The position numbers and the translations under genes are program-made. 64,000 nucleotides of DNA from Skeletonema tropicum (Eukaryota > Bacillariophyta > Thalassiosirophyceae > Thalassiosirales > Thalassiosiraceae), in the NCBI GenBank assembly GCA_037178625.1, contig CM074137.1, positions 1,860,001 through 1,924,000 on the forward strand, written 5' to 3'. Each line of letters starts with the position of its first letter. Position 1 is the stretch's first letter. The notes under the pieces are model-generated. The model worked only from the letters and a program-made list of their open reading frames with translations. It was not told the DNA's origin and ran no database searches. Below, piece after piece: positions 30,152-40,511 of this stretch.

Positions 30152-32405
30152 TTACATTCCATTCGTACGAACCGATTTCCTTGTTGATCTCCTTTGCAAA
30201 GGAACACTACTTGTCGAGGACCTCGTGACGGCAGGGGTGCTCTTGTCTGTCTTCTTTGCAGCCGCCGGTTCCTTTGCAGTCACAGGCTTCTTTGCGGCAG
30301 AATGCCTGGGTGGAATCGGGGGGTACTCATTGGAACATTTAAACACAACTTGTTAGAATGCCACACCATTTCCCTGATTCTTTCGAAAGGCACTCAAAAT
30401 AATCGCGAACGGGGAGGGACCCGTGAAGCGCCAAGAACAAAAACGAATACTCAAGAATCCAGGGTTGTTCACATTCGTTCGAATTCTTTTTAAGTGTAGA
30501 AATCGAAAATTATTGCGGGACTCCATTTACTTAGGGGGGGAGGCAACCTTCCAAAACTCTTGCTCCTTTCCATCACTTTCATGTTCGTTCGATTGATAAG
30601 ATCGCCACTCGCACCCAATGATACTCGCACTTTCGAGTTCAATCGTTCGTGGTTCATCGTTTGACTCAATCGAAAGCTACCATGTCCATGGCCACGGCCG
30701 TCAGTCGATGAAGCGGAGAAGATTGCCGTGTGAATCGTTTTGCTTCAATTTTAATCAAATGTATCATTAGCCTCCTAGAATTTGACGACATAGCATGCAC
30801 ATTAAGATTTTGGCCGTGCTTTTGGAGCTCGAAACGCAATGTCAAAATATTATACAATCATTGGAGGAACGGAAGTCTATCGAACTGATGATCACATGCC
30901 AATGCCTCGTGGAATAAATTAGAAACTGAAGGCAGGCGAAATCCAGCTTGCCCGACAGGAAGAGAGTCTGCAGGACCTCGTTGAGAGGAAGACGTGCCAG
31001 AGCTGAAGAGATTGCTCGAATAGCTCAAGAGAAAGAGGAACGGAATGCTCGCCTTGCTCAGAGGATGAGAATGATCACCGAGAGGAAGTGGAAAGTGATA
31101 GAAAGGTTCAAGAAGAGGATGATTTGATACTGAAGCAATTATTAGTCTTACTCTTACAGCTTCCGAGTCTTACTAACTGCGAAGATTGCAGCACTTTTAG
31201 CACTATCGTACAATTCATTATCAAATCATGAGAAAGAAGATTGATCGAATGAGGCAATGCTCCACGCACAGCTATGATCCTTGCTCCCAGGCACAATGCG
31301 AAGAAAGGTTTTAGTAGCTTTTAACAGCTAGCAGCATTTAATGAGTATTGAGACAAATCTGCCGCCGACCCCATCGCCTGCATCTTGCAGGCATGGGGTC
31401 GGCTTTCGAAACTCAAAATCTAAGATACCTGTGACTTCCTAGGTTGCCACTCATTTCGCTGGCGTGCATGCGTCTATCTATCTGCTTTATCTCTTCTCAA
31501 CACTATTTACTCTCTAAATAGCACCGGCGCACGGTGCACAATAGTGCCGAATGTTCATACTAATAATCGCCCTCCAAACTTACGCAGTGAAGTTTTGGGA
31601 GAGCCAGAGATACTGTGACTTCCGAGGTTGATGCACCTATGTATCTGCTTGAACTTCTCTCTATTCTACAGCGCACGGTGCATCCTAGTTTCTTCTTCCT
31701 CCCGGGGGTCAAAAATTCTTCCATCTTGGATTTCATTTCGTTCACCTCGTCCATCTGGGATTCCATTTCGTTCACCTTGTTTCGGGGCTGCTGGATTTCG
31801 ACGGTATCTTCAGCCCGACTCTGCTGAAGTTGACGTATGTCGCCTTCTAGGCGCTTGTGACCCTCTATGCGCTCCTCACGCTCCTGGATTAATGCCGTAG
31901 TAACTCGATCAATATTGTTACTTCCAATCTTCATGGCCGTAACAAGTTGAGCAATGTCTTCTTTGTTTTGAGTCGAGGCTGGAGTTGCCAAACCACCGAA
32001 CACGAACAGATTGATCGGATTGAGCTGTTCGGTGCTGGAGTGGGTTTGGGACTGCATGGAAGGAGTGGCAGCCGTAGCAAATGCAACAGAAGGCGGCACA
32101 CCACCAGCACTAGGAGCATGAGGTGTGGCGTGCGACCAGAACCCAGCATGAAAATGATGTGGAAAGTTGAACCCGGAAGAGAAGTCATGATTGAATCCAT
32201 GCTGCTGCAGCTGCAAATCATGAGCACGATCAGTACCTTCAACGTCTTTCTGCCAATAGTCCTTGTTTCTATTCATCATTTTCTTGAATAGCCGCCTTTT
32301 ATCATTTCGTTTGGATGGGCTCATTTCTTCATCAAGATCAACTTCGTTAGAGAATTTACCAGTCTTTATGGCGAAATCTTTTGCAGAGCGATCGTACATC
32401 TTCAC
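30152..32405 (-). pseudogene. Coiled-coil/basic protein gene, copy 1, split by a 1.3-kb insertion
   Basis: Compared with the intact-looking copies at 37150 and 42822, this frame is cut after GRKKK by an insertion at 30355-31687. The 5' part reads through into inserted DNA and stops at 31560 (281 codons). The last ~64 codons (FKCSNEYPPIPPRH to the Lys/Arg-rich end) are stranded at 30152-30346. The same split occurs in the Y copy, so the insertion predates the outer duplication. Confidence 0.8.
30355..31687 (+). mobile_element. 1,333-bp insertion with GTT flanks, copy X
   Basis: Comparison with inner unit b defines both edges: GTT at 30352-30354 and again at 31688-31690, single in the empty site. 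The ends are weakly inverted (TAGAATGC at the left, TAGGATGC read inward from the right). Inside, a Lys/Arg/Glu-rich coiled-coil-like frame (about 30995-31126) is broken by stops, and a strong hairpin lies at 31365-31402 with arms CCGACCCCAT/ATGGGGTCGG and GCCTGCA/TGCAGGC. No transposase is visible. A 3-bp target duplication is an inference from one empty site. Confidence 0.7.
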
Positions 32406-33214
32406 ATACTTCTCCTCCTTCGTCGTTCAAACTCTTCGTCATTAGGATGTGCCTTGACATAGTCACCCACTAGTTTATCCATGCGACGCGACAGGTCCGA
32501 CCTTGGCATGGTGCTTTGTGTTGGTTTGTTAATCAATTGCTCTTGCCAATTTATGATGAAGTGACGAGATTGAGAAGTTCGTTGAGATCATGAGAAAGAT
32601 GGTACGGACAATCTATTTTGACTTGACTCGCTTTCTTGTATTTTTCAACATTCCACGAGTTCCTACGTAGAAAAGAAGATTGAGATACTTCTCCTCCTTC
32701 GTTGTCAAGCCCTCAAACTCTTCGTCATTAGGATGTGCCTTGACATATGTAGTCACCCACTAGTTTATCCATGCGACGCGACAGGTCCGACCTTGGCATG
32801 GTGCTTTGTGTTGGTTTGTTAATCAAAGCTCGGAAGGAATACCGTGATGTGAGGCAAAGATTCTTGTCCGAAAAAAGTGTCGACTGTAGGAATTGGTTTG
32901 GCTCTGTCATTCATCTGATCAGAGTGTGCAATCATAGGATTCTTCTTCTTGCGAGAAGAAGGCAGTTCTGATAGAGATTGGCAATTTAGTCCCCGTCCGT
33001 TTTTCAGGCGAGCGAGTGTCAAAAGTGCACTCTGACTACACAAGTAGTTTGAGAAGAAGCAGATTGAGGAAAAAATACGTGCGAGGCGAATTTGCTTTTG
33101 ATGCCGAAATGTAGATAATGTGAATGAGTAATAAGCAGAAATAAGTGTTTATTGTATGTATTTGTTTTACAAGAAGTTTTATCTATCGCTCATTGCCTTT
33201 GAATTTAATTCTTA

Positions 33215-34014
33215 TCACGACCACAGCGTCTGTTCTTCTTTCTGTACTTTCTGTTCTACGGCAAGTCTCATGAATGCTGTAATTGCAGCACATGACTGCT
33301 TTGAGCTTTCTATACTCGACAATAAGCCATCAAGCGACAGGGGTGCCCCGTAGTTGAAACTTGTTATTATATTTGCATCATCTTGCTCTGCGTTCAGTTC
33401 CACTTGGTCCATATCATTTGATATTGATGTTACTGAGCTAGAGAAGTAGATTGTTTGGGTATTTTGGATGCATCGACTACGATGACTACCATTCTATGTC
33501 CCTCTCCAGATTACTCTTCCACCGTTGGATCTAGCCATATTGTCACGTCCGTATCATCACTAGCACTAGCATCTATATCCATATCTTCTGCTTTTGACGA
33601 CGGGGATATATTGTTGATCGCTATACATGTAGCAGCTACTGCTAAGCCTCTCATTGCGATCCCTGCATCCATCAGAGCCATAACTGCACAATTCACAGCC
33701 GTGCCTAAGACGCTACCGTGCGTCAGCTTGCACGATTTGAATAACAACCTGAATAACACATCTAGGGTAGCGTTCCAACATGATGCAAGAAGACAACGCA
33801 TCTCGTAAAAAATATTCTAACTCACGCTCTGTACTGTGGCACCACCTCCAGATGGCAGGGGCACCGAGAGAGATGTCATCGCATTCGTACTTTTTTTAGC
33901 GACATCGTCTTTCGCATCTCCGTCTTGAACCACACCAGCCGAAGACGAATTGCCTCCACCACCCGCAGCAGCATTTGACATCATCACGAGCCCCTTGGAA
34001 AAAGCCACACTCAC
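33215..34014 (-). pseudogene. RNase PH-type exosome subunit remnant (Rrp46/EXOSC5-like), copy 1
   Basis: The minus-strand frame 33801-33511 has GSVLGTAVNCAVMALMDAG and IAMRGLAVAATC, the core helix and strand of RNase PH-fold exosome subunits, then TIWLDPTVEE as in Rrp46/EXOSC5. A TAA stop interrupts it; reading on in the same frame gives SGEGHRMVVIVVD, clearly the same domain. A C-terminal helix (NYGAPLSLDGLLSSIESS, ITAFMRLAVEQK) lies in another frame at 33412-33215. An upstream Gly/Ser-rich frame (34014-33817) may be an exon of the same or another gene. The N-terminal half of the domain is missing. It cannot give a working exosome subunit. Confidence 0.72.
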
Positions 34015-34437
34015 AATACCTCTATCATAGCGTTCTCTATTTGAAATCCTATTCTCATCTCATCGCAGATTGAAGCAGTCAGATAGCTGCTGCTGCTGCT
34101 ATCTACAAAATAAAGCGATCAACCAAGCCGTCCACATCATCACAGCCAAGAAGCATCTCTCAGCAGTGCAGTCGAACATTCCTTAACCCACCCCTGCATC
34201 GGTACTCCTTGCTTTGTGACTCCTTTTGACTTCCGACCGTAACTGCGTCATACTAGGCCGATTCTTTTCGTTCAAAGACCAATATAAGTAACTCTCGATT
34301 TAGTTAGTTTTGAACGAGTATGCAACGTATTACTTATGACAGATTATGACGTTATTCCGACCACTATGGCGGATATGTTGACATCGCCATGTAAGTATGT
34401 GGCGAGCGAGGGGGCGGCGGGGCCGCTCGCTCCGGGG

Positions 34438-34493
34438 GTGAGTACCGGGTTTCGAAACCCGGTACTCACCGAATACCGGGTTTCGAAACCCGG
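34438..34493. repeat. Tandem perfect palindromes, unit a
   Basis: A 32-bp perfect palindrome (34438-34469; half-site GTGAGTACCGGGTTTC) is followed by an 18-bp palindrome of the same core (34476-34493, CCGGGTTTCGAAACCCGG). A GC-rich imperfect inverted repeat (GCGAGCGAG... / ...CCGCTCGCTCC) lies just before. The block could form a cruciform. It recurs in each inner unit. Confidence 0.95.
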
Positions 34494-34839
34494 CACTCAC
34501 CCTTTCGACAGCCAGGCTTTGACCCACTCATCCTTTATATATGTACTTAGACTTCTTATCGCCCCTACTTTCACGACGAAGATGGAACCAACGATACGAA
34601 TGGCACGACATGATCCCAATGGACAAATGACTGTGAGATCGGGCGGTGATTTGACGTTTTGATCTCGCTAGATGCCATTTTAAATGAAAATTGGCCAATT
34701 AACTAGGCGTTTGTTAGTGTAGCCGGTACATGAGTATGTGAAATGGTGCACTCTAATTATTGAGGTGCTATGATGACGCCCTGTCACCTCCTGTCACCAT
34801 ACTTTGAGTATTAGACAATATGTATTAGAATTTTCAGTA

Positions 34840-36970
34840 ATGGAAGCATTCGCTGACGAAGAAGAGGAGTTTTTGCCACCAGATCATGTTGCCTATGGAC
34901 AGGAGTTACCGGAAGACGATAATAATGAAAAAGTGCTGCCTCATGTGTGAGAGATAAAGCAGGCAAAGAATCTGATGATGATAACGAAGGCTTTGATGAT
35001 GAATTTGAAGATGAAGACGAAGATCTTATGAAGCGATTTGAACCCAACTCAGTCCGTCGTAGGAAATATGTGCCGATGCATGAGGAGGTAGATGTCTTGT
35101 ATCAGCTGTACGATGATGACGACGGTAACAATAGCGATGGTGAAGATCCCGAAGAAATGACTGCAGCTGACTTCTTTGGAAAGCCGGATACAAAACTTAT
35201 CAAGAGGTACAAGGAACAACAGAAAGCTGGCAGCAAGGGTAAGAGCAGCAGCAAGAGCAAGTCAAACGACATGAAATTAGACGACGAAGATTCTTGGAAT
35301 GATATCGATATTACAGAAGATGGGTTGGATTGGAAGGATGGTGGCGAAGAAGAAGACGAGATGGAAAGCGACAGTGACGATGCCGAAGGAGGAGCTTCTG
35401 ATGAAGACGATGGTGAAGATTCCGAGGGCGACATGGAAGAGGAGGAGGAAGAAGATGATGAACAAAACATGAAGCTATCGAGTCATGATATCAAATCAAA
35501 GAAGCTCGAGGAGCAAATACTTCGTCTTGAAGAAGACATGATGGCTGAGAAGCCATGGAGAATGCTTGGAGAAGCGAAAGGCACCAATCGCCCCTCCGAC
35601 TCTTTGCTTGATTCCACTCCTGAATTCGAGGTTGCTTTCAAACCTCCCCCTATCATTACTGCTGGGCACACAGCTGACATTGAGGAGATAATCAAGAAGA
35701 GGATTATTGAAGAAGATTGGGATAGATGACGTTGTTCCACGCGAGTTACCAGATATCGGCGCCAACAAATGAGGCGGAGATGTCTCGCCCGAAGTCAGTC
35801 AAGAGAAATCAAAGCTTGGATTGGGTGAATTGTATGAGAGTGAATATCTTAAGAAGCGGAAGCGGCAATAACATCGATCGAACGAATGCACAGTCTTGAA
35901 ATGCTGCCGCAGGAGAAAAGCATGATCACATTGGTCGATTGCAGAGTTGACAAATCTTGGCCACAGAAAGGAGAGCTTGTCTTCGACAATGTTTCACTTC
36001 GGTATAGGCCCGGCTTGCCATTATCTTTGGATGGGCTGTCGTTTAAGGTCAATCAAGGGGAACGTTGTGCAATCGTCGGCAGAACTGGCGCTGGGAAGTC
36101 TACTCTAACAACCGCCTTGTTCCGATTGGTTGAAGTTGACGAGGGAACAATCTCACTTGATGGCGTTGATTTGAGCACACTAGGTCTATCAGACGTACGT
36201 GGCCGACGGAATGGCATGTTTATTCTTCCATAAGATCCTGCCGTTTTTTCGGGCACAATACGCAGCAATCTTGATCCGTTTCTTGTGCACAGTGATGAAG
36301 AACTGATTTCTGTCCGTGAACTGATACGGGCGTTGGAGCTGATCAAATTTCCGCAAACCTCATTGAATGAACGAAGCTGTGGAGGAGGGTGGCGTCAACT
36401 TCAGTGCTGGCGAAAAACAACTTTTATGTCTAGCTCGTGCGATGTTGGCCAACCCTCGTTTGCTTGTTTTAGACGAAGCTACGTCCTCGTGCGACCGTGA
36501 GACGGATTCGTCAGTGCAGCAGATGCTCCGGAGTCAATTTCCCGACACTACGTTGCTGACAATTGAAATTGCCCATCGGCTTGACACAATCATTGATTAT
36601 GATGTAGTTATTGTCATGGAGAATGGAAGAGTAGCGGAGATGGGCTCTCCACGAGATCTGTTGAGTTCGTGTGGTATCTTCACTAACATGGACAACGCTA
36701 CAGGGCCAGACTCAGCAGAAGTCGATAGGCTTAGACAAGGACGCTCACGAGAAGGAAACCGAGGAAGACGCAGCTAAGGAGGAAATGAAGAAATTGTTCG
36801 CCGACTTGTGTTCTCATCTAGACGCATTGTCCAATTACCACTTTGCTGCCCGCCTTGTTGCCGATGAGGCCAATGTACAGAACCGTGAGGATGTACCCGC
36901 GATCGCTATGGAAGAGGTTCTACCAATGCACATGAGCAAGAGTAGAGGAGTGGCACCAGAAGAAGTATAG
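34840..36970 (+). pseudogene. Mpp10 gene interrupted by an ABCC NBD2 fragment, copy 2 (complete chimera)
   Basis: Mpp10 (U3 snoRNP/SSU processome protein) sequence runs from an ATG at 34840 to about 35860. A short frame ends PHV at a TGA, and a shifted frame from 34947 continues with acidic runs, DLMKRFEPNSV, DFFGKPDT and KPWRMLGEAKGTNRP, then IIKKRIIEEDWD. A further frameshift and a TGA follow before SPEVSQEKSKLGLGELYE. From about 35865 an ABCC NBD2 begins (AITSIERMHSLEM, GELVFDNVSLRYRPGLPL, Walker A GRTGAGKST); it continues to about 36728, with a Q-loop stop at 36231 and a frame change. Mpp10 then resumes (36731-36970). The N-terminal Mpp10 domain is missing. At least five lesions make this a pseudogene for both parents. 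Confidence 0.85.
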
Positions 36971-37149
36971 CTGACCGGCGAGCGATAAATCCAATTTGTA
37001 GCAGCTTTAGGATAGTTATAGATCTAAGTGTGGTAATGCTAGTATATAGAGGTCACTCACTCACTATTTTTATATTCTTTAACACCATCTACACATCTAA
37101 CATTTTGACCAATCGACACCCCTACTTACCCACCTAACACCACTTTCAC

Positions 37150-38067
37150 TTACATTCCATTCGTACGAACCGATTTCCTTGTTGATCTCCTTTGCAAAGG
37201 AACACTACTTGTCGAGGACCTCGTGACGGCAGGGGTGCTCTTGTCTGTCTTCTTTGCAGCCGCCGGTTCCTTTGCAGTCACAGGCTTCTTTGCGGCAGAA
37301 TGCCTGGGTGGAATCGGGGGGTACTCATTGGAACATTTAAACACAACTTGTTTCTTCTTCCTCCCGGGGGTCAAAAATTCTTCCATCTTGGATTTCATTT
37401 CGTTCACCTCGTCCATCTGGGATTCCATTTCGTTCACCTTGTTTCGGGGCTGCTGGATTTCGACGGTATCTTCAGCCCGACTCTGCTGAAGTTGACGTAT
37501 GTCGCCTTCTAGGCGCTTGTGACCCTCTATGCGCTCCTCACGCTCCTGGATTAATGCCGTAGTAACTCGATCAATATTGTTACTTCCAATCTTCATGGCC
37601 GTAACAAGTTGAGCAATGTCTTCTTTGTTTTGAGTCGAGGCTGGAGTTGCCAAACCACCGAACACGAACAGATTGATCGGATTGAGCTGTTCGGTGCTGG
37701 AGTGGGTTTGGGACTGCATGGAAGGAGTGGCAGCCGTAGCAAATGCAACAGAAGGCGGCACACCACCAGCACTAGGAGCATGAGGTGTGGCGTGCGACCA
37801 GAACCCAGCATGAAAATGATGTGGAAAGTTGAACCCGGAAGAGAAGTCATGATTGAATCCATGCTGCTGCAGCTGCAAATCATGAGCACGATCAGTACCT
37901 TCAACGTCTTTCTGCCAATAGTCCTTGTTTCTATTCATCATTTTCTTGAATAGCCGCCTTTTATCATTTCGTTTGGATGGGCTCATTTCTTCATCAAGAT
38001 CAACTTCGTTAGAGAATTTACCAGTCTTTATGGCGAAATCTTTTGCAGAGCGATCGTACATCTTCAC
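37150..38067 (-). CDS. Coiled-coil protein with basic C terminus, copy 2 (open frame, possibly 5'-broken)
   Basis: 305 codons from ATG 38067. The N-terminal part is Lys/Arg-rich (KRNDKRRLFKKMM), then a His/Phe-rich segment, an Ala/Thr/Ser linker, a coiled coil (QEREERIEGHKRLEGDIRQL and EMESQMDEVNEMKSKMEE) and a Lys/Ala/Thr/Arg-rich tail like a nucleic-acid-binding tail. The frame probably once began at 38171 (MPRSDLSRRMDKLV). It continued in sense through AHPNDEEFE, but a 7-base loss at about 38090 throws that start out of frame. Whether the 38067 ATG is used is unknown. No family recognised. Confidence 0.5.
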   Translation of the reverse strand: MKMYDRSAKDFAIKTGKFSNEVDLDEEMSPSKRNDKRRLFKKMMNRNKDYWQKDVEGTDRAHDLQLQQHGFNHDFSSGFNFPHHFHAGFWSHATPHAPSAGGVPPSVAFATAATPSMQSQTHSSTEQLNPINLFVFGGLATPASTQNKEDIAQLVTAMKIGSNNIDRVTTALIQEREERIEGHKRLEGDIRQLQQSRAEDTVEIQQPRNKVNEMESQMDEVNEMKSKMEEFLTPGRKKKQVVFKCSNEYPPIPPRHSAAKKPVTAKEPAAAKKTDKSTPAVTRSSTSSVPLQRRSTRKSVRTNGM

Positions 38068-38488
38068 ATACTTCTCCTCCTTCGTCGTTCAAACTCTTCG
38101 TCATTAGGATGTGCCTTGACATAGTCACCCACTAGTTTATCCATGCGACGCGACAGGTCCGACCTTGGCATGGTGCTTTGTGTTGGTTTGTTAATCAATT
38201 GCTCTTGCCAATTTATGATGAAGTGACGAGATTGAGAAGTTCGTTGAGATCATGAGAAAGATGGTACGGACAATCTATTTTGACTTGACTCGCTTTCTTG
38301 TATTTTTCAACATTCCACGAGTTCCTACGTAGAAAAGAAGATTGAGATACTTCTCCTCCTTCGTTGTCAAGCCCTCAAACTCTTCGTCATTAGGATGTGC
38401 CTTGACATATGTAGTCACCCACTAGTTTATCCATGCGACGCGACAGGTCCGACCTTGGCATGGTGCTTTGTGTTGGTTTGTTAATCAA
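38068..38488 (-). repeat. Local duplication of the coiled-coil gene 5' end
   Basis: Bases 38068-38198 and 38347-38488 are two copies of the same block, from ATACTTCTCC to TTGTTAATCAA. Both encode MPRSDLSRRMDKLVGDY on the minus strand. The inner copy lacks 7 bases near 38090 and the outer copy has 4 extra bases near 38410, so each is broken at a different place. The same pair is present in every inner unit (for example from 32406, 43740, 56028 and 63347). Confidence 0.85.
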
Positions 38489-38876
38489 AGCTCGGAAGGA
38501 ATACCGTGATGTGAGGCAAAGATTCTTGTCCGAAAAAAGTGTCGACTGTAGGAATTGGTTTGGCTCTGTCATTCATCTGATCAGAGTGTGCAATCATAGG
38601 ATTCTTCTTCTTGCGAGAAGAAGGCAGTTCTGATAGAGATTGGCAATTTAGTCCCCGTCCGTTTTTCAGGCGAGCGAGTGTCAAAAGTGCACTCTGACTA
38701 CACAAGTAGTTTGAGAAGAAGCAGATTGAGGAAAAAATACGTGCGAGGCGAATTTGCTTTTGATGCCGAAATGTAGATAATGTGAATGAGTAATAAGCAG
38801 AAATAAGTGTTTATTGTATGTATTTGTTTTACAAGAAGTTTTATCTATCGCTCATTGCCTTTGAATTTAATTCTTA

Positions 38877-39676
38877 TCACGACCACAGCGTCTGTTCTTC
38901 TTTCTGTACTTTCTGTTCTACGGCAAGTCTCATGAATGCTGTAATTGCAGCACATGACTGCTTTGAGCTTTCTATACTCGACAATAAGCCATCAAGCGAC
39001 AGGGGTGCCCCGTAGTTGAAACTTGTTATTATATTTGCATCATCTTGCTCTGCGTTCAGTTCCACTTGGTCCATATCATTTGATATTGATGTTACTGAGC
39101 TAGAGAAGTAGATTGTTTGGGTATTTTGGATGCATCGACTACGATGACTACCATTCTATGTCCCTCTCCAGATTACTCTTCCACCGTTGGATCTAGCCAT
39201 ATTGTCACGTCCGTATCATCACTAGCACTAGCATCTATATCCATATCTTCTGCTTTTGACGACGGGGATATATTGTTGATCGCTATACATGTAGCAGCTA
39301 CTGCTAAGCCTCTCATTGCGATCCCTGCATCCATCAGAGCCATAACTGCACAATTCACAGCCGTGCCTAAGACGCTACCGTGCGTCAGCTTGCACGATTT
39401 GAATAACAACCTGAATAACACATCTAGGGTAGCGTTCCAACATGATGCAAGAAGACAACGCATCTCGTAAAAAATATTCTAACTCACGCTCTGTACTGTG
39501 GCACCACCTCCAGATGGCAGGGGCACCGAGAGAGATGTCATCGCATTCGTACTTTTTTTAGCGACATCGTCTTTCGCATCTCCGTCTTGAACCACACCAG
39601 CCGAAGACGAATTGCCTCCACCACCCGCAGCAGCATTTGACATCATCACGAGCCCCTTGGAAAAAGCCACACTCAC
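38877..39676 (-). pseudogene. Exosome RNase PH-type remnant, copy 2
   Basis: Identical in layout to copy 1: core frame 39463-39173 ending in the TAA after DPTVEE, C-terminal helix frame 39074-38877 and upstream Gly/Ser-rich frame 39676-39479. Confidence 0.72.
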
Positions 39677-40109
39677 AATACCTCTATCATAGCGTTCTCT
39701 ATTTGAAATCCTATTCTCATCTCATCGCAGATTGAAGCAGTCAGATAGCTGCTGCTGCTGCTATCTACAAAATAAAGCGATCAACCAAGCCGTCCACATC
39801 ATCACAGCCAAGAAGCATCTCTCAGCAGTGCAGTCTAGTGCAGTCGAACATTCCTTAACCCACCCCTGCATCGGTACTCCTTGCTTTGTGACTCCTTTTG
39901 ACTTCCGACCGTAACTGCGTCATACTAGGCCGATTCTTTTCGTTCAAAGACCAATATAAGTAACTCTCGATTTAGTTAGTTTTGAACGAGTATGCAACGT
40001 ATTACTTATGACAGATTATGACGTTATTCCGACCACTATGGCGGATATGTTGACATCGCCATGTAAGTATGTGGCGAGCGAGGGGGCGGCGGGGCCGCTC
40101 GCTCCGGGG

Positions 40110-40165
40110 GTGAGTACCGGGTTTCGAAACCCGGTACTCACCGAATACCGGGTTTCGAAACCCGG
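40110..40165. repeat. Tandem perfect palindromes, unit b
   Basis: Same block as in unit a: a 32-bp palindrome at 40110-40141 and an 18-bp palindrome at 40148-40165, preceded by the GC-rich inverted repeat. Confidence 0.95.
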
Positions 40166-40511
40166 CACTCACCCTTTCGACAGCCAGGCTTTGACCCACT
40201 CATCCTTTATATATGTACTTAGACTTCTTATCGCCCCTACTTTCACGACGAAGATGGAACCAACGATACGAATGGCACGACATGATCCCAATGGACAAAT
40301 GACTGTGAGATCGGGCGGTGATTTGACGTTTTGATCTCGCTAGATGCCATTTTAAATGAAAATTGGCCAATTAACTAGGCGTTTGTTAGTGTAGCCGGTA
40401 CATGAGTATGTGAAATGGTGCACTCTAATTATTGAGGTGCTATGATGACGCCCTGTCACCTCCTGTCACCATACTTTGAGTATTAGACAATATGTATTAG
40501 AATTTTCAGTA

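Larger units (their letters stand above)
29143..36140 (+). repeat. Inner unit a of copy X (6,998 bp)
   Basis: It begins at GAGGGAACAATCTC in the middle of the ABCC fragment, directly after the TIR element, and ends at the same point before unit b. The basic unit is 5,662 bp; this copy has 1,336 extra bases from an insertion in the coiled-coil gene. Order: ABCC 3' half and Mpp10 3' end (+), coiled-coil gene (-), exosome remnant (-), palindrome block, Mpp10 5' part and ABCC 5' half (+). Confidence 0.95.

Noticed and set aside
34438..34493. Repeated palindromes as a CRISPR-like array
   Set aside because: Only two copies per block, no spacers, eukaryotic context.
34336..34662. 108-codon frame across the palindrome block, also open on the other strand
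   Set aside because: The perfect palindromes give open frames on both strands; no independent coding evidence.
35102..35470. 122-codon Ser-rich minus-strand frame (repeated in each inner unit)
   Set aside because: Antisense shadow of the acidic Mpp10 segment (GAA/GAT runs read as Ser/Leu).
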